NCBI GenBank assembly: GCA_023228985.1
Contig: JALOAC010000022.1
Coordinates: forward strand, 1-42,768
Direction: 5' to 3'
Source: Thiopseudomonas sp.
GTDB lineage: Bacteria > Pseudomonadota > Gammaproteobacteria > Pseudomonadales > Pseudomonadaceae
Length of the DNA: 42,768 bases
Below the pieces are notes generated by a model. That model was not told the origin of the DNA, searched no databases, and was given only the letters and a program-made list of their open reading frames with translations. A program made the position numbers and the translations under genes. Below, piece by piece: positions 7,663 to 13,927 of this stretch (position 1 is its first letter; each line of letters begins with the position of its first letter).

Positions 7663-8739
7663 ATGACTAATAAGGCTGGTTCAATTAATGAAGTTGTTAA
7701 GGCAATTGAAAATACTGCCTCCATGGCGGAAGCTGCTGATACGCTTTCGTCTGAAAATTCATCAGCAATAGCAGCTTTGGGTGCAGTACATACGTTAGCT
7801 TCTAACATTCCTGGCACTGGTGCTCCAGGGGCTGTGTTTTTAGGTAGCGTTGGTCAGGCGATAAGCTTCGCATCTATAGCTTCGGCAGCTTCTGATGGAG
7901 AGTTTACTTTTGCTGATGTTGCGGCAGCATCAGCAGCGCTAGGAGCGGTGCTTTCTCGAAGCCCGTATCCGCATGCGCAAGCAGCAGGTGTATATTTCAG
8001 CTTGTACGCAATTTCAGTGCCTTACCTAAACAGCATTGGCTACTGGATTGGACAAAGCTTACCGCTACCACATGAAATTTCTGCTTGGTGGAATCAAGCC
8101 AAAAACTGGGTCTGGCCCCGCGACCCCATCATCCTCGACCTTGACGGCAACGGTCTGCAAACGGTCGGTTTGGCCTCCAATATCTACTTCGACCACAACG
8201 GCGATGGCATTCTTGGCAAAACCGGCTGGGTCGGCGAAGGCGATGCCTTGCTGGTTTGGGACCGTAACGCCAATGGTCTGATTGATAACGGTGCTGAGCT
8301 GTTTGGCGATTTTACCCCAATGCCCGATGGCACCTTGGCACCCAATGGTTTTGCCGCCTTGGCTGCTCTGGACGCTAACGGCGACGGCATTCTCGATGCC
8401 GCTGATCCCGCTTTTGCCGAGTTGAAGCTCTGGGTCGACAGTGATCAAAACGGTGTTACCGGCGAGGGCGAACTGATGTCCCTGGCCGATGCTGGTATTG
8501 CTTCGCTCAATTTGGGCAGCACTCTGAAAAATCAGAAACAAAGCAACGGCAATACCCTGGCCCGTGAAGGCAGCTTCACCCGCACCGACGGCACAGAAAG
8601 CGCCATGGGTGAGTTTCATCTGGTTATTGATACCTTCGACACCCAGTTTGCCGAACAGATTGAAGTGCCCGAATCTCTGCGTGGCCTGCCGATGATGAAC
8701 GGCTCCGGCAATGTGCGGGATTTGCAACAGGCGGCTTAA
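7663..8739 (+). CDS. Variable hydrophobic domain fused to FrpC-like self-processing calcium module (cassette A)
   Basis: 358 aa from ATG 7663 (GGAGAG upstream). Residues 1-153 are Ala/Ser/Gly-rich with hydrophobic stretches (ALGAVHTLASNIPG, VFLGSVGQAISFASIASAA, AAGVYFSLYAISVPYL), as in membrane-active or glycine-zipper domains. Residues 154-358 match the self-processing module of Neisseria FrpC: RDPIILDLDGNGLQTVGL, DHNGDGI, WDRNANGLIDNGAELFGD, LDANGDGI and DSDQNGVTGEGEL are EF-hand-like calcium loops. The D154-P155 bond equals the FrpC Asp-Pro cleavage site, so calcium may release the N-terminal domain. No RTX nonapeptides or type I secretion signal follow, so as it stands it looks like an orphan cassette. 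The N-terminal half is A/T-rich and the module GC-rich, suggesting mosaic origin. Confidence 0.75.
   Translation: MTNKAGSINEVVKAIENTASMAEAADTLSSENSSAIAALGAVHTLASNIPGTGAPGAVFLGSVGQAISFASIASAASDGEFTFADVAAASAALGAVLSRSPYPHAQAAGVYFSLYAISVPYLNSIGYWIGQSLPLPHEISAWWNQAKNWVWPRDPIILDLDGNGLQTVGLASNIYFDHNGDGILGKTGWVGEGDALLVWDRNANGLIDNGAELFGDFTPMPDGTLAPNGFAALAALDANGDGILDAADPAFAELKLWVDSDQNGVTGEGELMSLADAGIASLNLGSTLKNQKQSNGNTLAREGSFTRTDGTESAMGEFHLVIDTFDTQFAEQIEVPESLRGLPMMNGSGNVRDLQQAA
8096..8735 (+). repeat. 640-bp direct repeat, copy A (self-processing module)
   Basis: This segment is colinear, without gaps, with 9801-10440 at a constant offset of 1705 nt. It begins at AAGCCAAAAACTGGG, just before the Asp-Pro site, and ends two codons before the gene A stop. 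Differences are few and mostly at third codon positions. Flanking sequences are unrelated, so the repeat boundary equals the module boundary. Confidence 0.85.
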
Positions 8740-8740
8740 T

Positions 8741-9232
8741 ATGAAGAAGATTGTTTCTATAGATCGATTAGAAGTTTTTTGTTTTGTAGCATATTTGACG
8801 CTATGCTTTTATTTTTATATGTCTGATGGTTTTTATTTTATTTTACGAACAAGAGACTTCTTTTCAGGGGTGTACTCTATCGTTGGCTTTGAATGGTCAG
8901 GGGCTGGTTCTTATTATTTTTCTTTAAGTGTTGTTTTTGGCGTTTTCTTTAACGGTATTTCTCGCCTTTTTAAAATTTTTAAGCTTGGATGGCCTATATA
9001 TAAAGAACATAACTTTGGTAGTCTAATAGATTCTTTTTTCATGTTTGTTTTTTACAGTTTGATTGTTTTTTTTGCTGTAGGTTTTGCTGGTCAAAAATAT
9101 TCGATAGAAGATACAAGGCTTGCATTGATCTTGGGGGTTTTTATATCAGGATATGTTTTTGGTTTGATTGTGAATGTTTTGGATGAATTTCTTTCAGCGA
9201 TATATGTTGTAATTTTAAGGGGTGGGAAATGA
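8741..9232 (+). CDS. Four-helix membrane protein, candidate immunity protein for cassette A
   Basis: 163 aa from ATG 8741, one base after the stop of the module gene, so coupled to it. The product is rich in Phe and Tyr with about four membrane helices (LEVFCFVAYLTLCFYFYM, YYFSLSVVFGVFFNGI, FFMFVFYSLIVFFAVGFAG, LILGVFISGYVFGLIVNVL). Strong A/T bias contrasts with the module. I know no family. The layout (membrane-active N-terminal domain, then polytopic protein) is like that of pore-forming colicins and their immunity proteins, which is inference. Confidence 0.6.
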   Translation: MKKIVSIDRLEVFCFVAYLTLCFYFYMSDGFYFILRTRDFFSGVYSIVGFEWSGAGSYYFSLSVVFGVFFNGISRLFKIFKLGWPIYKEHNFGSLIDSFFMFVFYSLIVFFAVGFAGQKYSIEDTRLALILGVFISGYVFGLIVNVLDEFLSAIYVVILRGGK

Positions 9233-9444
9233 ATGATTTTTTCCTTGTTATTGGAGTTTTACTCCTGATTTTTTGCTTTATTTCGGTTTATGTATGGCTT
9301 GAAGTATTCAGTGACCCTAAGAAGGAGTTGGAGGTTTTTTATATTGAAAATCCTAGCATGAAAAAAATAGTTTTTTTTCTTAGAGATAAATGGACTATTT
9401 TTTTTCTGGCTGGAATATTTTTCGTTTTAGTTAGCTTGCTTTAG
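9229..9444 (+). CDS. Small two-helix membrane protein (71 aa)
   Basis: The start codon overlaps the preceding stop (ATGA at 9229-9232). Two membrane helices: residues about 4-23 (FFLVIGVLLLIFCFISVYVW) and about 54-70 (WTIFFLAGIFFVLVSLL), with a charged loop between them. Unrecognised. It may be a second immunity subunit for cassette A or a small accessory protein. The tight coupling to both neighbours argues that it is translated. Confidence 0.55.
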   Translation: MNDFFLVIGVLLLIFCFISVYVWLEVFSDPKKELEVFYIENPSMKKIVFFLRDKWTIFFLAGIFFVLVSLL

Positions 9445-9457
9445 AGAGAGACTTATA

Positions 9458-10933
9458 ATGAGTGTAATACAAAATACAGCAGAAGGAACAGCAGCAGCTA
9501 GTTTTGTCGCTGCTCAGGTAGGAAATAGAATAGCCGGAACTTTTGGCAGGGGATACGCTAAATTAGTTTTTGGCCAAGCTGCATGGGCTGCATCTGTTGG
9601 TGCTTTGGGTGAGAAAATAGCTGACGGAACAGCAACTGGTGGTGATTATGCAACTGTAATCCAAAAAACAGGAGATTTACTCCTGGGGCTCGGGTTGACA
9701 ATCCTTCAAGTTAATCCTTGGGTTCGTACTACTTTTGCTGTGGTTAGTACAGGACTTTTTGTTTATAACAATAGGGGAATGATAGCTGATTATTTTGGAA
9801 AAGCCAAAAACTGGGTTTTTCCCCGCGACCCCATCATCCTCGACCTTGACGGCAACGGTCTGCAAACCGTAGGTCTGACTTCCAATATCTACTTCGACCA
9901 CAACGGCGACGGCATTCTTTCTAAAACCGGTTGGGTGGGTGAAGGCGATGCCTTGCTGGTTTGGGATCGTAATGCCAACGGACTCATTGATAACGGCGCG
10001 GAATTGTTTGGCGACTTTACCCCAATGCCCGACGGCACCCTGGCACCCAATGGCTTTGCCGCCCTGGCTGCTTTGGATGCTAATGGCGACGGCATTCTGG
10101 ATGCTTCTGATCCCGCTTTTGCCGAGTTGAAGCTCTGGGTTGACAGTGATCAAAACGGTGTTACCGGCGAAGGCGAATTAATGTCTTTGGCCGATGCCGG
10201 TATTGCCTCGCTCAACCTAGGCAACACCCTGAAAAACCAGAAACAAAGCAACGGCAATACCCTGGCCCGTGAAGGCAGCTTCACCCGCACCGACGGCACA
10301 GAAAGCGCCATGGGCGAGTTTCACTTGGCCATTGATACCTTTGACACCCGGTTTGCCGAACAGATTGAAGTGCCCGAAGAACTGCGCGGTCTGCCAATGA
10401 TAAGTGGCTCCGGCAATGTGCGGGATTTGCAGCAGGTTGCCACCCAATCCAGCAGCTTGCAAAACTTGTTGAACCAGTTCGAGAACTCCACGGATCGCTT
10501 TGAACAAAAGGCGTTGGTCGATCAAATACTGACCCGTTGGGCCAATACTTCAGGCATGGCAACCAGCCTGGACTCACGTGCGAAGGGTGAGTTTCGTATT
10601 CAATATGAAGCCTTTGGCAATGTACGGCGTTCCGCACATATAGTCAGCCCCGGTGGGTTAGTCAGCCCCGGTGGGTTTGATGTGGGCTCAGGTCGTAATG
10701 TTAGCAGCGGAGCCGGGCTGGCAAGTGAGTCAGGTAGTGAAAGTCTTACCCCCGAATATCGGGCACTGATGAGTGAGTGGAGCAACAAACTGCATGTGCT
10801 GGAAGCCTTTAACGGCCAGTATTTTTTCAACTTGCCTGATAAGAAAAGCCTTACGCCCAGTGCTAACCATGGTTTTAGCGTGGTGCAGCCATCCAGCAGG
10901 CTGAGGAGTGGCTCTGCGGCTATAGCTGCATAA
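9458..10933 (+). CDS. Variable domain fused to FrpC-like self-processing calcium module with C-terminal extension (cassette B)
   Basis: 491 aa, ATG 9458 after a GAGAGAGA ribosome site. Residues 1-123 are unrelated to cassette A but are again Ala/Gly-rich and hydrophobic (AASFVAAQVGNRIAGTFG, TGDLLLGLGLTILQV, TTFAVVSTGLFVY). The module begins at the D124-P125 bond (FPRDPIILDLDGNG) and is nearly identical to that of cassette A. Unlike A, it continues for about 165 residues into the segment that follows the module in FrpC (SLQNLLNQF, LVDQILTRWANTSG, LHVLEAFNGQYFF). It ends before any RTX repeats. An 18-bp tandem duplication at 10643-10678 encodes a repeated SPGG stretch. It is probably the terminal cassette, or the one closest in structure to a parental exoprotein. 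Confidence 0.75.
   Translation: MSVIQNTAEGTAAASFVAAQVGNRIAGTFGRGYAKLVFGQAAWAASVGALGEKIADGTATGGDYATVIQKTGDLLLGLGLTILQVNPWVRTTFAVVSTGLFVYNNRGMIADYFGKAKNWVFPRDPIILDLDGNGLQTVGLTSNIYFDHNGDGILSKTGWVGEGDALLVWDRNANGLIDNGAELFGDFTPMPDGTLAPNGFAALAALDANGDGILDASDPAFAELKLWVDSDQNGVTGEGELMSLADAGIASLNLGNTLKNQKQSNGNTLAREGSFTRTDGTESAMGEFHLAIDTFDTRFAEQIEVPEELRGLPMISGSGNVRDLQQVATQSSSLQNLLNQFENSTDRFEQKALVDQILTRWANTSGMATSLDSRAKGEFRIQYEAFGNVRRSAHIVSPGGLVSPGGFDVGSGRNVSSGAGLASESGSESLTPEYRALMSEWSNKLHVLEAFNGQYFFNLPDKKSLTPSANHGFSVVQPSSRLRSGSAAIAA
9801..10440 (+). repeat. 640-bp direct repeat, copy B (self-processing module)
   Basis: Second copy of the module described at 8096-8735, at a constant offset of 1705 nt with no indels. 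Recombination between A and B would delete or exchange the membrane genes between them. Confidence 0.85.
10643..10678 (+). repeat. Two tandem 18-bp units in cassette B
   Basis: GTCAGCCCCGGTGGGTTA is followed directly by GTCAGCCCCGGTGGGTTT. It keeps frame and duplicates a V-SPGG-L/F linker. Confidence 0.85.
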
Positions 10934-10949
10934 GATCAATGAGGCTTTT

Positions 10950-11498
10950 ATGAGAAATAGATATTTAGAAGAATATAAACCAGATCCTTTAGGTGTTTCA
11001 GTTGGAGAGATTCTATTAATTGTTTTTTTTGCCTTATTGATTTGGCTGGTTCCTGTTGCTTGGCTGAATACGTCAATTGGTAAGATCGCATTTATAATAC
11101 CGTCAAAAATAAACCCTTTGCTTTATGAAACGTCTATCTCTCTTGCCAAAAATAAAGAGTACTTTATTCATTGTCATGTTGTTGCGTTTTGGATTCTTGT
11201 TCCTTGGCTCCCTTTTTTTATTGTGGGAAGACAAAAAAATATTGTTCTTTATGCTGACTACTTTAAGAGGCGTAGCCTGTTGTTCGGCGGTCGTTTTTTT
11301 TATTTGATAACTTTGTATGGATTTTTTATTGGGCTTCCTTACTTAATTGCTAATGAGAAGCTTTTTAGTGGTGGGCTTTCGCTTCATGAAAATGCTGAGT
11401 CTGTATTTGCAGCAATGTTTGGTATAGCTCAAGCAGTTGTTTTCATGATAACTTTTTTAATTTTATACCCTTTTTCTATAAAGGTGAGGGCTAAATAA
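10950..11498 (+). CDS. Polytopic membrane protein, candidate immunity protein for cassette B
   Basis: 182 aa from ATG 10950, 16 nt after the module gene and behind a GAGG ribosome site. About four membrane helices (GEILLIVFFALLIWLVPVAW, VVAFWILVPWLPFFIVG, FFYLITLYGFFIGLPYLI, AQAVVFMITFLILYPF). It is A/T-rich like the other post-module genes but not similar to them in sequence. That fits the idea that each module gene carries its own cognate partner. No named family was recognised. Confidence 0.6.
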   Translation: MRNRYLEEYKPDPLGVSVGEILLIVFFALLIWLVPVAWLNTSIGKIAFIIPSKINPLLYETSISLAKNKEYFIHCHVVAFWILVPWLPFFIVGRQKNIVLYADYFKRRSLLFGGRFFYLITLYGFFIGLPYLIANEKLFSGGLSLHENAESVFAAMFGIAQAVVFMITFLILYPFSIKVRAK

Positions 11499-11641
11499 TG
11501 ACTTGTGATATCAATAATAAAGACTATCTTCGTGATATGTCTAGTTCGGCACTTGACGGTCTTAATTATAATGTTGATAAAATGGAAAAGTTACATGGTA
11601 AGACGCCCTCGATTATTGGAGTTATCGATAAGCCAGGTTAA
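11498..11641 (+). CDS. Short open frame (47 aa) coupled to the preceding gene
   Basis: ATG 11498 shares a base with the previous stop (TAATG), a classic coupling layout. The product begins MTCDINNKDYLRDM and ends VIDKPG, soluble and mildly acidic. It resembles nothing I know. It sits at the right edge of the island, just before the tryptophanase 3' fragment, so it may be the intact last gene or the start of a gene cut by the island boundary. Confidence 0.4.
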   Translation: MTCDINNKDYLRDMSSSALDGLNYNVDKMEKLHGKTPSIIGVIDKPG

Positions 11642-11654
11642 TAATGTTTTATAG

Positions 11655-11930
11655 TTGGATGCAGCGCTTAAGTCTGGGAATAAAGGCAGTTTTGCCAATA
11701 TGGAGCTGGTGCGCTTAGCAATGCCGCGCCGCGTATTTACGCTGTCACAGGTTAAATATGCGATCGACCGTATTGAGTGGCTCTATGCCAACCGCCATCT
11801 GATCGGTGGGTTGGAGTTTACGCAAGAGCCAGAGATTCTGCGTTTTTTCTATGGTCGCTTAGCGCCAACATCAGACTGGCAAGAAAAACTAATGGCTAAA
11901 TTCCGTCAGGATTTTGGCGATAGCCTCTAG
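11655..11930 (+). pseudogene. tnaA: Tryptophanase/beta-eliminating lyase, 3' fragment
   Basis: NMELVRLAMPRRVFT, then the helix VKYAIDRIEWLYANR, then GGLEFTQEPEILRFFYGRL match the C-terminal domain of tryptophanase/tyrosine phenol-lyase ('E-VRLTIPRRVYT ... IRGLKFIYEPKQLRFFTARF'). It is in the same orientation as the 5' fragment at 5415-5906, and the two are parts of one gene separated by the island. Homology seems to begin near 11665. There is no good ribosome site, and it should not be expressed as a separate protein. Confidence 0.8.
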
Positions 11931-11961
11931 GGTCAACGGCCAGTTCATACCAACTTACTAT

Positions 11962-11995
11962 CATCAGTGTGGGCTCCCTAAGCACCACACTGATG
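11962..11995 (+). terminator. Strong stem-loop after the tryptophanase 3' fragment
   Basis: CATCAGTGTGG (11962-11972) pairs perfectly with CCACACTGATG (11985-11995) around a 12-nt loop. There is no T-run, so it is either an inefficient terminator or another structured element. It sits 31 nt after the lyase stop. Confidence 0.5.
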
Positions 11996-12008
11996 TATAG
12001 GGTAGCTG

Positions 12009-12770
12009 ATGCAAGACGTATTTTATAATTTATTGCCTGACATGCTGTCGGGCTGGCAAGTGCTTTTGCTGGTAATTACAGCAGCATTCACCTCGTTTAT
12101 CACCGCTGCGGTAGGTGTAGGTGGTGGAGTGTTGTTATTGGCCGTGCTGAGCTTGGTCATTCCTGTCTCGGCCATTATTCCTGTGCATGGTTTGGTGCAG
12201 CTGGGTTCTAATGCTTACCGCTCAGTACTGCTGTGGCGCAATATCGACTGGCAAACGGTGTTGTACTTTCTACCCGGCTCAATTGTGGGCGCTGCGTTGG
12301 CAGCGGTGTTTTTGATTGAGCTACCCTTAGCAGCTTTACAGATCGCTATCGCCAGTTTTATTCTTTTTTTGTGTTGGGGACCACGCTTGCCGGGCAGGGT
12401 GCTGAGCAACTGGGGTGTTTTATTAGCCGCAGCGATAACTACGTTTTTAAGTCATTTTGTCGGGGCAACCGGTCCTTTGGTGGCGGCATTTATTAAGCAA
12501 AAATTTGCCGACAGCCGTCATACATCAGTAGCCAGTTTTGCAATAACTATGACTCTGCAGCATGCACCAAAGGCTGTGGTATATGGCGTAGCAGGTTTTG
12601 CGTTTAAAGAGTGGTTGTTGCTGGTGGCGCTGATGATTGGCGCAGGCGCGTTAGGGACTAAACTCGGCTTATTGCAGCTAAACAAACTGAGTGACCAGCG
12701 TTTTACCCTAGTCTTTAATACAGTGTTAACCGTGCTGGCGTTACGTTTGCTCTGGCAAGCATTCACGTAA
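12009..12770 (+). CDS. TSUP (TauE/SafE) family membrane transporter
   Basis: 253 aa with about eight hydrophobic segments in two related halves, typical of the TSUP family of sulfite, sulfoacetate and organosulfonate exporters. The first half has the glycine-rich FITAAVGVGGGVLLLAVLSLVIP and the second half FLSHFVGATGPLVAAFI, the paired motifs of this family. Inner-membrane carrier; the substrate is unknown, though sulfur oxyanions are common and other sulfur transport genes (cysTWA, yeiH) are nearby. It probably forms an operon with the SirB2-like gene 25 nt downstream. Confidence 0.8.
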   Translation: MQDVFYNLLPDMLSGWQVLLLVITAAFTSFITAAVGVGGGVLLLAVLSLVIPVSAIIPVHGLVQLGSNAYRSVLLWRNIDWQTVLYFLPGSIVGAALAAVFLIELPLAALQIAIASFILFLCWGPRLPGRVLSNWGVLLAAAITTFLSHFVGATGPLVAAFIKQKFADSRHTSVASFAITMTLQHAPKAVVYGVAGFAFKEWLLLVALMIGAGALGTKLGLLQLNKLSDQRFTLVFNTVLTVLALRLLWQAFT

Positions 12771-12795
12771 AAGCATGGGTTGAGGATAAAAGTAA

Positions 12796-13194
12796 GTGGC
12801 TGAGCATTATCTGTGGATTAAAAACTTTCATATAGGCATGGCCTATACCACGGGACTGTTGTTTTTGTTGCGTGGTTTATACCGCTTGCTCTGGCGTGAA
12901 CGGATGCATCTGGGCTTAAAGAAAAGCGTTGATCGCTTGAGTTATTTGGTTGATACGCTGCTGTTAGTGATGGGAATCAGCCTGTTATTTATTTTACAGC
13001 TTAATCCCGTCACTACCGCTTGGGTGGCGAGCAAACTGGTGTTGTTGATTGTTTATGTGGGGCTGGGCGTGTTTGCCTTTCGTCAACGTTTGTCGTTGGC
13101 TGGACGTTGGTCGTGCTTTGCTTTGGCGTTAGTTTGTTGGCTATTAATGTATCAAACCGCCAGACTCCATTTACCTATCTGGATGTGGGGTTAG
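12796..13194 (+). CDS. SirB2-family integral membrane protein
   Basis: 132 aa from GTG 12796, with GAGGAT upstream. Four membrane helices with the SirB family pattern: an N-terminal helix with His and Gly (LWIKNFHIGMAYTTGLLFLLRG), a basic loop (RLLWRERMHL), then paired helices ending RLHLPIW. SirB2 was named for effects on Salmonella invasion genes, but its molecular role is unsettled. In many proteobacteria it is a stand-alone small membrane protein. It follows the TSUP gene closely in the same direction. Confidence 0.7.
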   Translation: MAEHYLWIKNFHIGMAYTTGLLFLLRGLYRLLWRERMHLGLKKSVDRLSYLVDTLLLVMGISLLFILQLNPVTTAWVASKLVLLIVYVGLGVFAFRQRLSLAGRWSCFALALVCWLLMYQTARLHLPIWMWG

Positions 13195-13199
13195 CCGAT

Positions 13200-13216
13200 G
13201 CCGCTCTAGGAGCGGC
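13200..13216. terminator. Perfect 7-bp stem-loop between convergent genes
   Basis: GCCGCTC (13200-13206), loop TAG, GAGCGGC (13210-13216). It lies between the SirB2-like gene (+) and the histidine kinase gene (-), where a bidirectional terminator is expected. No T-run. Confidence 0.45.
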
Positions 13217-13225
13217 AGGGTGGAC

Positions 13226-13927
13226 TTAGAATAAGCTAGGTAGCGCCAACCAGATCGTCATGCAAGCACCTGAAAGCGGGCCGCCATTACTGAGTTCCAG
13301 ACGTGCGGGTCGCTCTTCCTGATCATGCATAGCTACGATGTTGGCGGCAAAATACAAACCCAAACCCGTGCTGCCGCTGTCACGATCAATGCTGCTAGCG
13401 GCTTGATTGTGCACTGCGCCTAAGTGGTGCGCAGGGTAGCCGGGACCGTCATCATTGATGGTTAATAGCACGCCATTATCCACAAACTCAGCTTGCAAAA
13501 GAATGCTGCTGCGGCAGTAATTAACGGCATTGCCTAAGGCGTTATCCAGCACGGTGCCCATCAGGCTGGCATCAAAAAATCCTTCTAAATCCGGATCGTC
13601 CAGTTTGATTTGCAGATCGATATTGCGGTATTGCAGCAGTTCGCGGTGACGGTTGTGCAAGTCCTCAAACAGTTCATCGAGTCGGCAGTACTCGGGCTGT
13701 AGGCGCAGCTGATTGTGTTCTAATTTATAAATACCTAATAACTGCATCAGCATGGCGTCAAGGCGCAATGCTTCTTGCTCAATCAGGCGGGCTTGCGATG
13801 AGCGCTGCAGTTCTTTGGGCATTTGTGCCAGCATACTTTCATAGGCCTGGCTGATAGCGGCGATAATGTTTTTCATGTCATGCACGCTGGATGCCATCAG
13901 CGTTGAGAAATCAATCTGTTTTACCAT
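13226..13927 (-). CDS. Sensor histidine kinase, short soluble form
   Basis: 233 aa cytoplasmic histidine kinase without any membrane segment or sensor domain. The phosphoacceptor motif is SSVHDMKN (His at about 16), followed by an alpha-helical dimerisation region. The ATPase domain has an N-box DNALGNAVNYC, G1 NDDGPGYP and G2 GSTGLGLYFA. The start overlaps the end of the response-regulator/TPR gene by 7 nt, so the two are made together and the kinase most likely acts on that regulator (D58) or answers to an unseen sensor. No target is evident from neighbours. Confidence 0.85.
   Translation of the reverse strand: MVKQIDFSTLMASSVHDMKNIIAAISQAYESMLAQMPKELQRSSQARLIEQEALRLDAMLMQLLGIYKLEHNQLRLQPEYCRLDELFEDLHNRHRELLQYRNIDLQIKLDDPDLEGFFDASLMGTVLDNALGNAVNYCRSSILLQAEFVDNGVLLTINDDGPGYPAHHLGAVHNQAASSIDRDSGSTGLGLYFAANIVAMHDQEERPARLELSNGGPLSGACMTIWLALPSLF

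Noticed and set aside
8065..8727. Long antisense frame opposite the cassette A module (and a similar one at 9677-10153)
   Set aside because: It mirrors the GC-rich repetitive module codons, has no ribosome site or known domain, and appears in both copies only because the DNA is duplicated.
7663..10933. Complete RTX toxins
   Set aside because: No GGxGxDxUx nonapeptide repeats, no type I secretion signal, and no HlyB/HlyD-type genes in the window.
5907..11654. The island as one intact composite transposon
   Set aside because: Only the left part of one IS is present, no matching right-hand IS or inverted end is seen at 11642-11660, and the lyase gene has lost its middle rather than being cleanly interrupted.
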